From: Planctomycetota bacterium
Lineage (GTDB): Bacteria; Planctomycetota; Planctomycetia; Pirellulales; Thermoguttaceae
DNA length: 37,123 nt
Reading direction: 5' to 3'
NCBI GenBank assembly: GCA_030611515.1
Contig: JAUWPQ010000007.1
Span: forward strand, 1-37,123
The translations under genes were made by a program, and so were the position numbers. The notes below the pieces were generated by a model. That model saw nothing but the letters and a program-made list of their open reading frames with translations. It ran no database searches and was not told the origin of the DNA. The first letter of the stretch is position 1, and each line of letters begins with the position of its first letter. This document shows positions 24,199-35,628 of the stretch, piece by piece.

Positions 24199-25610
24199 TA
24201 CGGTAGCCCGTGTTTGGCCAGCTTGTCGCGGAAGGTCGAGGGTTTCATACCCAGTGCGGCGGCGGCGGCCGTCTTGTTGCCGCCCGAGTTGCGCAGCGCG
24301 TCTTGAAGAAGTTGCTTCTCGGCGTGGTCGATCGCCGCCTGAAAACCGGCGGCGGGCAACCTATCATTCGGCTCGGGGCCGCCGATCTCGCCGGCCAACA
24401 CGTCGGGCGTAATGTTTCCGCCGCCGATCAGCAGTGCCCTTTCGAGCGTGTGGTACAGCTCGCGGACGTTGCCCGGCCAATCGTGTCGCGAGAGCAGAGC
24501 GACCGACTCCGGTTCGATCCGGCAGGGGCGCCCGGGTGGCACTGCCGGCTTGTCCGGCAGTGGATGGCCGGTGGCACTGCTGGACAAGCCAGCAGTGGCA
24601 CTCCGAGACTGGCCGGCGATGCGTTTCAGCAAGTGCTCGGCCAGCAGCGGCAGGTCGTCCAATCGGTCCCTGAGCGGCGGGATGTTGATCCGCAGCACGT
24701 CGAGCCGGTAGTAGAGGTCCTTGCGGAACGTGCCTTCGCCGATTTTCCTCAGCAGATTCCGCTTGGTCGAGGCGATGATCCGAACGTCGGCCTTGATGGG
24801 CGAGCCGCCGCCGACGCGCTCGAAGACCTTCTCCTCGATCGCCCGCAACAGCTTCGGTTGCTGGGCGAATGGGACGTCGCCGACGTCGTCGAGGTAGAGC
24901 GTTCCGCCTTCGGCCAGATCGAAGCGGCCCTTTCGCTGCCGGTCGGCGCCGGTGAAGGATCCTTTCTCATGTCCGTAGAGTTCGCTTTCGATAAGCTGCG
25001 GTGGGAACAGTGTGCAGCCGACTTTGACGAAGGGAAACCCGTGTCGGTGCGAGTTGCGGTGGATGATCGTCGCCAGGAGGTCCTTGCCCGCGCCCGTCTC
25101 GCCGTAGAGGAGCACGTTGGCGTCGGTTTTGGCGGCGATTCCGACCATCTTTTTGACCCGTTCCATGGCGGACGAGCAGCCGACGATGGTCGTTTCCACG
25201 TCTTCGGCGGAGAACGGTTGTCTAGCCGGCGTCGATTCGGCCGCGGCTTGCCGTTGCCGTTCGATCCGGGCCAACAGCGGCAGCACGTCCTCGTTGCGGA
25301 AGGGCTTGGTGAGGAAGTCTATCGCGCCGAGCTTGACCGCCTCGACGGCCACGGGAATGCTGCCGTAGGCGGTCATCATGATGACTTCCGTGTCGGCCAG
25401 CGGACCTTGCTTGATCCGTTTGAGCAGTTCGATGCCGTCGAGCCGGGGCATTTTCAGGTCGGTCACCACCACGTCGAATCGTCCGGCGTCGAGTTTTTCG
25501 ATTGCTTCCCGTCCGTCGGCGGCGGCGACCACCTCGTGTCCTTGCGCGGCGAGATCGTCGGCCAGGGTGACCCGTTTGATCTTTTCGTCGTCAACGACAA
25601 GGATTCGCAT
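24198..25610 (-). CDS. NtrC-family sigma-54-dependent response regulator
   Basis: The 470-residue protein has a receiver domain (1-115; D7, D8, phospho-acceptor D51, T79, K102), an AAA+ domain and a C-terminal Fis-type helix-turn-helix (NKTAAAAALGMKPSTFRDKL). Walker A is GETGAGKD (170-177), Walker B GGTLYLDDVGD. The sigma-54 contact loop reads GSFTGA (217-222) rather than GAFTGA, a known mild variation. It would activate sigma-54 promoters upon phosphorylation; the cognate kinase is not in the window. Residues 334-363 between the AAA+ core and its lid region are repeat-encoded (see 24522-24611). Targets cannot be read from the sequence. It follows hepT by 13 bases on the same strand. Confidence 0.93.
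   Translation of the reverse strand: MRILVVDDEKIKRVTLADDLAAQGHEVVAAADGREAIEKLDAGRFDVVVTDLKMPRLDGIELLKRIKQGPLADTEVIMMTAYGSIPVAVEAVKLGAIDFLTKPFRNEDVLPLLARIERQRQAAAESTPARQPFSAEDVETTIVGCSSAMERVKKMVGIAAKTDANVLLYGETGAGKDLLATIIHRNSHRHGFPFVKVGCTLFPPQLIESELYGHEKGSFTGADRQRKGRFDLAEGGTLYLDDVGDVPFAQQPKLLRAIEEKVFERVGGGSPIKADVRIIASTKRNLLRKIGEGTFRKDLYYRLDVLRINIPPLRDRLDDLPLLAEHLLKRIAGQSRSATAGLSSSATGHPLPDKPAVPPGRPCRIEPESVALLSRHDWPGNVRELYHTLERALLIGGGNITPDVLAGEIGGPEPNDRLPAAGFQAAIDHAEKQLLQDALRNSGGNKTAAAAALGMKPSTFRDKLAKHGLP
24522..24611 (-). repeat. CACTGCTGGCTTGTCC palindrome inside the regulator gene
   Basis: Two related palindromes, GGTGGCACTGCCGGCTTGTC.. and GGCACTGCTGGACAAGCC.., lie side by side in frame in the ntrC-like gene. 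They encode residues 334-363, SATAGLSSSATGHPLPDKPA and on. The same family occurs at 29298-29425 and 29966-30045, and the encoded ATAGLSSS/GQASSGT wording recurs in the Clp_N-ThiE linker. Confidence 0.85.
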
Positions 25611-25623
25611 GGGTTAAGTCAAG

Positions 25624-26079
25624 TCAGACGCCATACAATTCGTGGAGTTTTGACTTGAATGCGGTGTATACGTCGCCGATGTTTTCCAGGCCCTCGGCCA
25701 TCAGCTCCCAGTCGAGTTGCATCGTGTAGCCTTGCCGCACCACATGGCGAAACTGCCGGTATTTTGCGAACGACTTCTTCCGATCGTCGCCAAAGACGAC
25801 GGGCAAATTCTCGAATGTGGGGCGACAGAAGCGGGTGAACAACTCAGCATGCCAATCGTCGCCGGTCGGCATTTCGACGCCGCAACAGCGGCAAATTCTC
25901 TTCAGGATGTTTTCAATGCCGGTGTAAAAATCGGCGAGGAACTTTGCCGAAGCCGCAATTTCGCGCACCGTGGGCCGCCTTGGTTCCAAGTCGGTTTGAA
26001 GAGCCTCAAGCTCGCTGACCGTGGCGTCGAGCAACTCCAACTGAATGGATATTTCCTCGCGGAGCACATCGATATTCAT
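25624..26079 (-). CDS. hepT: HepT-like toxin of a MntA/HepT pair
   Basis: From ATG 26079 the protein has 151 helical residues of the HepT-like kind, with a long N-terminal helix (EEISIQLELLDATVSELEAL) and the region YRQFRHVVRQGYTMQLDWEL (107-126). HepT toxins are HEPN ribonucleases whose usual motif is Arg-x4-His-x-Tyr. Here R111, H112 and Y118 keep the residues with altered spacing, so the nuclease may be divergent. The start overlaps the mntA stop by four bases (ATGA). Known MntA antitoxins AMPylate the HepT tyrosine. An upstream in-frame extension to 26220 overlaps mntA and is rejected. Confidence 0.72.
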   Translation of the reverse strand: MNIDVLREEISIQLELLDATVSELEALQTDLEPRRPTVREIAASAKFLADFYTGIENILKRICRCCGVEMPTGDDWHAELFTRFCRPTFENLPVVFGDDRKKSFAKYRQFRHVVRQGYTMQLDWELMAEGLENIGDVYTAFKSKLHELYGV

Positions 26080-26348
26080 AACAGCTTTCTCCCATGAGCC
26101 TCGATCCAACGTCCAAATCTGGTTGGAGAATCGAGCGGCACCAGGTCCACGGGCATGTGGAGCTTTTCTTCCAAGTCGGCGCCGAGACCGAATATATCCC
26201 AGCCGCGCACGCCTCGACAAGCAAGATCGAGGTCTCGCGGTTCCGCATTCGGGTCTAACGCGCTGCCGAAGAGGATCAGTTCGGTAGCGCCGTACTCCCG
26301 GGCGGTTTCGACGGCAAGATCGAGGATTTCAGTTGTCAGGCTTTTCAT
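26076..26348 (-). CDS. mntA: MntA-like minimal nucleotidyltransferase antitoxin
   Basis: The 90-residue protein has the minimal nucleotidyltransferase signature LFGSALDPNAEPRDLDLA (26-43): Gly28-Ser29, then D39-x-D41, with a third acidic site probably D68 in MPVDLVPLD. Such proteins AMPylate the partner HepT toxin and so block it. The gene ends inside the hepT start. It lies between clpC and hepT on the same strand. A weaker reading frame at 26329-26529 overlaps its start. Confidence 0.8.
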   Translation of the reverse strand: MKSLTTEILDLAVETAREYGATELILFGSALDPNAEPRDLDLACRGVRGWDIFGLGADLEEKLHMPVDLVPLDSPTRFGRWIEAHGRKLL

Positions 26349-26419
26349 AGAGCACCTTGCCGTTTGGAATATCGCTCAACTTCAGTAGTTCCAAGTTTGG
26401 TGGCTGACGCCCCAGCAAG

Positions 26420-26450
26420 TCATCCTGAGCGTAGCGAAGGATCTCGGCAG
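26420..26450. repeat. TCATCCTGAGCGTAGCGAAGG repeat
   Basis: TCATCCTGAGCGTAGCGAAG and GATCTCGGCAG resemble a short intergenic repeat seen in many bacterial genomes. It lies in the clpC-mntA gap and is recognised from memory; there is only one copy in this window. Confidence 0.5.
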
Positions 26451-26529
26451 CCAAGGAGATTCTTCGCCGCTGGAGTGCAACCGCCGGTCGCGGCTTTGTG
26501 TGAATGTCCGCCGGACGCAGCTTTGTCAT

Positions 26530-29079
26530 CTATTCCGTCGTGTCGTGCCCGCCCTCGCCGGCGCCCGCGCCGACGGGCTGCGGTTCGGCCTCTGGTTCGC
26601 TTACCGAACTTTGGAAGTGGAGCTGTTTCTTGTCGCCGACTTCCTTGACATCGATGGTGATCATGTCCATGCCTTTGAACTCGCCCTTGAGGAGTTCCTC
26701 GGAGAGCGGGTCCTCGACAAAGTTTTCGATTGCCCGACGCAACGGCCGGGCGCCGAAATCGAGGTTGCTCCCCTTGCGGATGAGATATTGTTTGGCCTCG
26801 GACGTGAGCACCAGCTTTAGACCTTGCTCGCCGAGCCGCTCGCGGACCTTCAGCAACTCCATTTCGATCACCTCGCCCAGGTTGCTTTGCGTAAGGTGGC
26901 GGAAGACGATGGTGTCGTCGACGCGGTTGAGGAACTCGGGGCGGAAGACCTTTTCAATCTGCTCCTGCACCCGGCTCTTCATGTTTTCGTAAGAGGCGTC
27001 TTCGTCGGGCTTCTGGAAACCGAAGGCCGACTCGTTCTTGATCGCCTCGGCGCCGGCGTTGGTGGTCATGATGAGAATCGAGTTGCGGAAATCGACGTTC
27101 CGTCCGAAGTTGTCGGTCAAGCGGCCCTCTTCCATCAACTGCAAGAGCATGTTGAACACGTCGGGGTGGGCCTTCTCGATTTCGTCCAGAAGGACCACCG
27201 CGTACGGACGGCGGCGTATCTTCTCGGTCAATTGGCCGCCTTCCTCATAGCCCACGTATCCCGGCGGGGCGCCGACCAGCCGGCTGATGTTGTGCTTCTC
27301 CATGTACTCGCTCATGTCGATCTGGACCAGCGCGTCCTCGTCGCCGAACATGAACTCGGCCAGGGCCTTTGCCAGCAGGGTCTTGCCCACGCCGGTCGGC
27401 CCGGCGAAGATGAAGCAACCTGTCGGCCGCTTGGGATCCTTCAATCCACTGCGGCTGCGGCGGACCGCCTTGCTGATCGAGTGGATCGCCTCGTCCTGGC
27501 TGACCACGCGTTTGTGCAATTCCTCTTCCATCTTCATCAGGCGTTTCGAGTCCTCGGTGGTCATCCTGGTGAGCGGCACTCCGGTGATCTTCGAGACCAC
27601 CTCGGCGATGACCTCTTCGTCGACCAGGCCGTCGGTCTCGCGGGATTTCTCCCGCCACTTGTGCGTAATATGTTGCTTCTTTTTCTTGAGCTTGTCGGCC
27701 TGGTCGCGAAGCGCGGCGGCTTTCTCGAAGTCCTGGTTGGCCACCGCCTCTTCCTTGTCCTTGTTCAGTTTCTCGACTTCCTCGTCGATCTCCTTCAGGT
27801 TCGGAGGTCGGGTCATGGACTTCAAATGTATCCGTGCCCCGGCCTCGTCGATTACGTCGATGGCCTTGTCGGGCAGACAACGGCCGGTGATGTAGCGGCT
27901 CGACAGCTCCACGGCGGCGGCGATGGCGTCGTCGGTGAACCGTACGTGGTGGTGCTGCTCGTAGCGGTCGCGGAGCCCCTTGAGGATTTCGACCGCCTCG
28001 GTTTTAGTCGAAGGTTCGATTATCACCACTTGAAAGCGGCGGTCCAAAGCGCTGTCTTTTTCGATATACTTGCGATACTCGTCCAGTGTGGTGGCGCCGA
28101 TGCACTGTATTTCGCCGCGTGAGAGGGCGGGCTTCAGCACGTTGCTGGCGTCTATGGCCCCCTCCGCGCCGCCGGCCCCGACCAGGGTGTGCAACTCGTC
28201 GATGAAGAGGATCGTGTTCTTAGCGCGGCGGACCTCGTTCATCACGGCCTTAATCCGTTCCTCGAACTGACCGCGGTATTTCGTGCCGGCAACCATCATC
28301 GCCAGATCGAGCACGACGATGCGGCGTTCGAGCAGCAGTTCGGGCACGTTGCCCTCGACGACCCGCTGGGCAAAACCCTCGACGATGGCCGTCTTGCCCA
28401 CGCCCGCCTCGCCGAGCAGGACGGGATTGTTCTTCGTCCGCCGGCCGAGGATCTGCATGGTCCGCTCGATTTCGTTCTCGCGTCCGATCACCGGGTCGAG
28501 CTTTCCTTGGCGGGCCAGTTCGGTCAGATCGCGGCCGAAACTGTCCAGGGCCGGGGTCTTCGACTTGCCTGCGCGACGACTTTCGCCGCCGTGTGCGCCG
28601 GACATTCCGCCGGATCGCTCGGCGCCTTCGGGGCCTTCCATGCCGTGGCCCAGCAGGTTCAGCACCTCCTCGCGGACGTCCTCGAGTTTCAAGCCGAGGT
28701 TCATCAACACCTGGGCGGCCACCCCTTCCTGCTCGCGGAGCAGGCCGAGGAGGATGTGTTCAGTGCCTACGTAGTTGTGGTTCAGGTTGCGGGCCTCTTC
28801 CATCGAGTATTCGATGACCTTCTTCGCCCGCGGCGTCTGGGGCAGCTTACCCATCGTGACCATGTCCGGCCCGCTTTGCACGAGCTTCTCGACCTCGAGC
28901 CGTATCTTGCGCAGATCGACGTCGAGGTTCTTCAACACGTTGGCGGCCACTCCGCTCCCTTCTTTTATCAAACCCAACAGGATATGCTCGGTGCCGATGT
29001 ATTCATGGTTGAATCGCTGGGCCTCCTGATTGGCCAGTTGCATTACTTTTCGGGCACGGTCGGTGAATCGCTCGTACAT
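26530..29079 (-). CDS. clpC: ATP-dependent Clp protease ATP-binding subunit ClpC
   Basis: ClpC is the AAA+ unfoldase that feeds damaged or regulated proteins to ClpP. From ATG 29079 ([24 protein letters not shown] about eight bases upstream) it has 849 residues. The order is two Clp_N repeats with TEHILLGL, the first AAA+ domain (Walker A GEAGVGKT), a middle domain with a UVR motif ([20 protein letters not shown]) and the second AAA+ domain (Walker A GPTGVGKT, then [20 protein letters not shown]). The C-terminus is acidic and proline-rich ([20 protein letters not shown]). The upstream in-frame extension to 29238 has no family likeness. A Clp_N-containing gene starts about 400 bases away, divergently. 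Confidence 0.96.
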   Translation of the reverse strand: MYERFTDRARKVMQLANQEAQRFNHEYIGTEHILLGLIKEGSGVAANVLKNLDVDLRKIRLEVEKLVQSGPDMVTMGKLPQTPRAKKVIEYSMEEARNLNHNYVGTEHILLGLLREQEGVAAQVLMNLGLKLEDVREEVLNLLGHGMEGPEGAERSGGMSGAHGGESRRAGKSKTPALDSFGRDLTELARQGKLDPVIGRENEIERTMQILGRRTKNNPVLLGEAGVGKTAIVEGFAQRVVEGNVPELLLERRIVVLDLAMMVAGTKYRGQFEERIKAVMNEVRRAKNTILFIDELHTLVGAGGAEGAIDASNVLKPALSRGEIQCIGATTLDEYRKYIEKDSALDRRFQVVIIEPSTKTEAVEILKGLRDRYEQHHHVRFTDDAIAAAVELSSRYITGRCLPDKAIDVIDEAGARIHLKSMTRPPNLKEIDEEVEKLNKDKEEAVANQDFEKAAALRDQADKLKKKKQHITHKWREKSRETDGLVDEEVIAEVVSKITGVPLTRMTTEDSKRLMKMEEELHKRVVSQDEAIHSISKAVRRSRSGLKDPKRPTGCFIFAGPTGVGKTLLAKALAEFMFGDEDALVQIDMSEYMEKHNISRLVGAPPGYVGYEEGGQLTEKIRRRPYAVVLLDEIEKAHPDVFNMLLQLMEEGRLTDNFGRNVDFRNSILIMTTNAGAEAIKNESAFGFQKPDEDASYENMKSRVQEQIEKVFRPEFLNRVDDTIVFRHLTQSNLGEVIEMELLKVRERLGEQGLKLVLTSEAKQYLIRKGSNLDFGARPLRRAIENFVEDPLSEELLKGEFKGMDMITIDVKEVGDKKQLHFQSSVSEPEAEPQPVGAGAGEGGHDTTE

Positions 29080-31157
<2,078 letters not shown>

Positions 31158-31158
31158 T

Positions 31159-31293
31159 AACCGACGCCGGGTGGCCCCGATAGCTCGTCTATCGGGGTGC
31201 CGCAGGCACAGGAGGTGACAGCGTTAGACCCGCGTGCCTCTTGCGGCTTCGCCGCCCCGATAGCCGAGCTATCGGGGCCACCCGTGTTCGGTT
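31159..31293. repeat. CCCCGATAGC palindromic element
   Basis: The outer arms AACCGA..CGGGTGGCCCCGATAGC and GCTATCGGGGCCACCCG..TCGGTT enclose inner GTCTATCGGGG, GCCGCAGGCAC and GTGCCTCTTGCGGC. It is the same family as 20989-21270 (GATAGC/GCTATCGGGG and GCAAGAGG). It is followed by CCACTAACCACTACC just ahead of the xylA ribosome site. Confidence 0.88.
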
Positions 31294-31323
31294 AACCACT
31301 AACCACTACCAAGGAGACCAGCC

Positions 31324-32637
<1,314 letters not shown>

Positions 32638-32652
32638 TCACACCCCCCTCTC

Positions 32653-32787
32653 GTTCCCATGCTCCGCATGGGAACGCACTGACGGGACGCTCCGCGTTCC
32701 CAACGCTATTACTAAACATCAATCTCCTCCCGACAGCGCGGACGCGGAGCGTCCGGACAGCGTGTTCCCGCGCAGAGCGTGGGAACA
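32653..32787. repeat. GTTCCCAC/GTGGGAAC palindrome cluster
   Basis: GTTCCCATGCTCCGCATGGGAAC at the left and GTTCCCGCGCAGAGCGTGGGAAC at the right flank ACGCTCCGCG and GACGCGGAGCGTCC units. It sits between convergent xylA and the HAD gene and may act in 3' mRNA protection. Confidence 0.9.
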
Positions 32788-32821
32788 AGATGCGGCGCAA
32801 CGTTGGTCGCGGCATGATGGA

Positions 32822-33439
32822 TCAATAATTGAACCGGACGCCGCGCCGCCGCAGTTCGTCGGCCAGTGCCTCGGCGGTGGTGAATTGCACGGCGTCGAAA
32901 CCGGCCGCCTGCGCGCCGACGACGTGCTCGATCCGGTCGTCGACGAAGAGAATCTCCTCGGGTTTGTGGCCGGCCAACTCGGCGGCGGCGTGGAAGATGG
33001 CCACGTCCGGCTTGACCGTTCCGATGCGGAAACTCAGCGCGTGAACGGCAAATCCATCGCTTACGATCCGATAGCGGTCGAAGCAATAATTCCAGTGGGT
33101 TTCACCGGTGTTCGACAGGATTCCCATTGGATATCCGGCCTGAGAGAGCCGGGCCACCAGCGGCAGCATGGGCAGGTTCAACTCGAAGATGTCGGTGGCG
33201 GCCTCGATCAGTGCGTCGTAGTCGGGCCGGCTGCCCGTGGCGGTGCAAAAGGCCTCGTACAGGCCGCGGCTGCCGAGCCGGCCGGTTTCGTGTTGCTGCA
33301 TCAGCCCGCCGCCGAAGAGCGCGTTGCGCACCCGGTCGGGCGCAATGCCCGCAACCGCGCCCATTTGCTCCAACATCCGCTCGGTGCTGAAGTTTACCAG
33401 GACTTTGCCAAGATCGAAAAACAGGAAATTAGGCGGCAT
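32822..33439 (-). CDS. HAD-family hydrolase (YihX-like)
   Basis: The 205-residue protein has HAD motif I as FFDLGKVLVNF (the D-x-G form seen in YihX-like sugar phosphatases), motif II ILSNTGE, Lys in GTVKPDVAIF, and motif IV FVDDRIEHV. These enzymes act on phosphorylated sugars such as alpha-D-glucose-1-phosphate or on related small phosphates; the substrate cannot be given. The start MPPNFLFFDLGKV is natural. It lies 17 bases downstream of the quinone-oxidoreductase-like gene and is probably co-transcribed with it. Confidence 0.85.
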   Translation of the reverse strand: MPPNFLFFDLGKVLVNFSTERMLEQMGAVAGIAPDRVRNALFGGGLMQQHETGRLGSRGLYEAFCTATGSRPDYDALIEAATDIFELNLPMLPLVARLSQAGYPMGILSNTGETHWNYCFDRYRIVSDGFAVHALSFRIGTVKPDVAIFHAAAELAGHKPEEILFVDDRIEHVVGAQAAGFDAVQFTTAEALADELRRRGVRFNY

Positions 33440-33456
33440 AAGGGAATGAAAAAACC

Positions 33457-34443
33457 TTACGGCATGAGTACGATTTTGCCGAACAACGCACTGGACTTGC
33501 CCAGGGTGTTTTCCTCCTGAAGCTTGTGCGCGTCGGCGGCCTCGGCGAGATTCATTACCCGGCCGATCAGCGGCCGGAGTTTGCCCTTGGCCATCCAGCG
33601 ATTGATCTCCGCGGCCGATTTCCGTTGCTCCTCCGGCGGGGTATTGAACAGCATGTAGCCCAACAGTTTGCAGTCCTTCGCGTAGAACCGACCGACGGGA
33701 AACTTCGACCGCGACTCTCCACCCGACATCACGACTATTCGTCCATTGACGGCCATATGGTCGATCGCCCGATCAAGACTTTGTTCGCGTTTCGTATCGA
33801 GCCACACGTCGATTGCGCCGAACTTATCCAGCGTGGCGTCTAGGTTGTCGGTTTTGTAGTTCAGCACCGCGTTCGCCCCGAGTTGGCGACAGATTTTCAC
33901 TTTCTCCTTGTTCCCGGCGGAGGTCGACACTCGGGCGCCGATGGTGTGTGCCATCTGGATCGCGCACGACCCCACGCCGCCGCTCCCGCCGCCGATATAC
34001 ACGGAATCGCCCATTTTCAATTTTGCCTCGCGGAACAGCCCCAGGTGAGCGGTAATCCCCACCATCGCCACGGCGGCCGCGTCCTGGTCGGAGACTTCCT
34101 CTGGCGTCGGATAGAGCCAGTGTTCGTCGACGGCGGCGAACTCGGCGAATGTCCCCTGGCGTCCCGACACCCCTTGGTTGCTTCCCCAAACCCGATCTCC
34201 TTTGCGAAATTTAGTTACCTCAGGCCCGACCGCCTCGACCACCCCGGCCAGATCGCAACCAATTATGTATGGCAAAGGCAAGTCCGTCGGATACAAGCCG
34301 GCGCGAATGTACGTGTCGATCGGGTTGACGGCCACAGCCTTGATCTTGACAAGGACTTGACCGGCGGCTGGTTTCGGCTTGGGTAAATCGCCAAAAACGA
34401 TGTTTTTCGGCGGTCCAATTCGTTCAATATATGCGGCTTTCAT
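33457..34443 (-). CDS. NADPH:quinone reductase-like zinc-independent MDR dehydrogenase
   Basis: From ATG 34443 (MKAAYIERIGPPKNIVFGDL) the protein has 328 residues with a GroES-like N-terminal domain (AVNPIDTYIRAGLYP, GCDLAGVVEAVGPEV) and a Rossmann domain (VYIGGGSGGVGSCAIQMAHT). It lacks the Cys/His set for catalytic and structural zinc, so it belongs to the quinone oxidoreductase branch of medium-chain dehydrogenases. Substrate is unknown; quinones or enals are common. The frame runs upstream to 34512, but that part is not conserved. A possible promoter is at 34539-34567. Confidence 0.88.
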   Translation of the reverse strand: MKAAYIERIGPPKNIVFGDLPKPKPAAGQVLVKIKAVAVNPIDTYIRAGLYPTDLPLPYIIGCDLAGVVEAVGPEVTKFRKGDRVWGSNQGVSGRQGTFAEFAAVDEHWLYPTPEEVSDQDAAAVAMVGITAHLGLFREAKLKMGDSVYIGGGSGGVGSCAIQMAHTIGARVSTSAGNKEKVKICRQLGANAVLNYKTDNLDATLDKFGAIDVWLDTKREQSLDRAIDHMAVNGRIVVMSGGESRSKFPVGRFYAKDCKLLGYMLFNTPPEEQRKSAAEINRWMAKGKLRPLIGRVMNLAEAADAHKLQEENTLGKSSALFGKIVLMP

Positions 34444-35118
34444 GATTTGGTATCCCACAAAACCAAAGAAACCACCTTTTGCCCATGAGAAGAGCGATAC
34501 AATTTTCCCCACCAGAAAGCGGGGGATGGTTTGCCTATATTATATTCAATCGCCCTCGCATGGTGAAGCGGTGACAAAAAGAAAATCCCACCTGCAAGCT
34601 AGAGTTTTACATATTGTTCTGTCATTTCACAATGAATCGGAGACAAAAACCTTCATTTTCCCGTGGATTGTCACGTTTCGCCGTTCAATAAGGGCCAATT
34701 TGGTGATCGTAAGGGCATTACTGAGGCTGTCTGCCGGATTTCTCGGGAGTATTGCTCATTCCAACACCCTTTTTCAGAAAGAGCAGATAATTTCGCAAGT
34801 CGTGATTTTTTTCATCGGCGGTGGTCATTGATAAATAAGGACTTACGTCGGCGAAACGGCTAATATCCGGCGATTTACCAATACCCTAGCTGTGAGCTAG
34901 AGTTCCACAGGCATTGACATATCGGAAATCCACATCCCGACATTGTTGTGCGTTGCGATGTATGCATTGCACGGACATTAAACAAAGCTCCACATGGAAC
35001 TGCCTGACAGGATGCAAATAGTGAGATCGCCGTGGTTCTCGCGCTTGTGGCGATCGAGACCATACATGCACGTCGAAATCTGTTTGTTCAACGGGAACGA
35101 ACTCCATCCCGCGAAAAA
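34444..35118. other. A/T-richer intergenic region
   Basis: About 675 bases with no supported gene. The stretch 34520-34870 is visibly richer in A and T than its surroundings and has long A and T runs. It holds a possible leftward promoter at 34539-34567 and a small hairpin CTAGC/GCTAG at 34886-34900. A reading frame at 34379-34831 (+) overlaps the neighbouring gene and looks random. TTGACA at 34914-34919 has no good -10 box. It may be the decayed remains of a gene or a long regulatory region for the Hpt operon. Confidence 0.5.
34539..34567 (-). promoter_or_regulatory. Possible sigma-70-type promoter for the dehydrogenase gene
   Basis: On the minus strand TTCACC (34567-34562) and a perfect TATAAT (34544-34539) are separated by 17 bases, about 95 bases before ATG 34443. 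The -35 box matches only four of six consensus bases. Confidence 0.4.
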
Positions 35119-35574
35119 ATGAGCACCCAGCCACACTGGTCGAATGCCATGACGCCAAGTATCAATACAGCCGACACAGGCCGTGGTGTTTCAACTTGCA
35201 GCCAGGCCGCGAAGTCGCCTCCTTGCGAAGCGTTGAATTTTGATGAGTTGCGCAATCGATGCATGGGGAACCTCAACCTTGTGCATCGGGTACTGAGTAA
35301 GTTCCAAAAGCGGCTTCCCGAGGAACTGGCGGAGATGAATAAGGCTTTGGAGCGTGGTGATATGGGGCGTATCGCACACATCGCGCATCGCGTCAAGGGA
35401 ACCTCGGCAAGTGTATCCGCCAAGGGCCTTGCACTGGCCGCGGCCGAGATTGAAGACTTGAGCCGGGCAGGACGCGCGACGGATATTCCCGCGCGTATCG
35501 AGCACTTTCGCGACGAGTGGGAAAAATGCCTGGACGAAGCGGTTGTGTTGTTGTCGGGGGGCGATATCGTGTGA
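35119..35574 (+). CDS. Histidine phosphotransfer (Hpt) domain protein
   Basis: From ATG 35119 the protein has 151 residues. The C-terminal 110 form an Hpt domain: FDELRNRCMGNLNLVHRVLS, KFQKRLPEELAEMNKALERG and HIAHRVKGTSASVSAKGLAL, in which H90 of AHRVKGTS is the phospho-acceptor. The first 40 residues are low in structure. The start is uncertain, as no Shine-Dalgarno precedes it; ATG 35149 is an alternative. Hpt proteins pass phosphate from hybrid kinases to receivers. The receiver-HD-GYP gene starts 54 bases downstream and is its most likely partner. No kinase is present in the window. Confidence 0.82.
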   Translation: MSTQPHWSNAMTPSINTADTGRGVSTCSQAAKSPPCEALNFDELRNRCMGNLNLVHRVLSKFQKRLPEELAEMNKALERGDMGRIAHIAHRVKGTSASVSAKGLALAAAEIEDLSRAGRATDIPARIEHFRDEWEKCLDEAVVLLSGGDIV

Positions 35575-35628
35575 GGAAACAATTCCGACGACCGCAATGA
35601 CGCGGCCGACACTTACGGGCAAACAATC

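Noticed and set aside
24210-25658. 482-residue frame on the + strand
   Set aside because: It is antisense to the NtrC-type regulator, whose domains are complete and clear.
26329-26529. 66-residue frame between clpC and mntA
   Set aside because: It contains a common intergenic repeat (TCATCCTGAGCG..), overlaps the mntA start, and begins right at the clpC stop codon. No family likeness is seen, though the tail LSDIPNGKVLYEKPDN may be a decayed gene end.
26824-28122. 432-residue frame on the + strand
   Set aside because: It is antisense to clpC and has a composition typical of a shadow frame.
34379-34831. 150-residue frame on the + strand
   Set aside because: It overlaps the dehydrogenase start in antisense and the possible promoter, and its wording is random in appearance.
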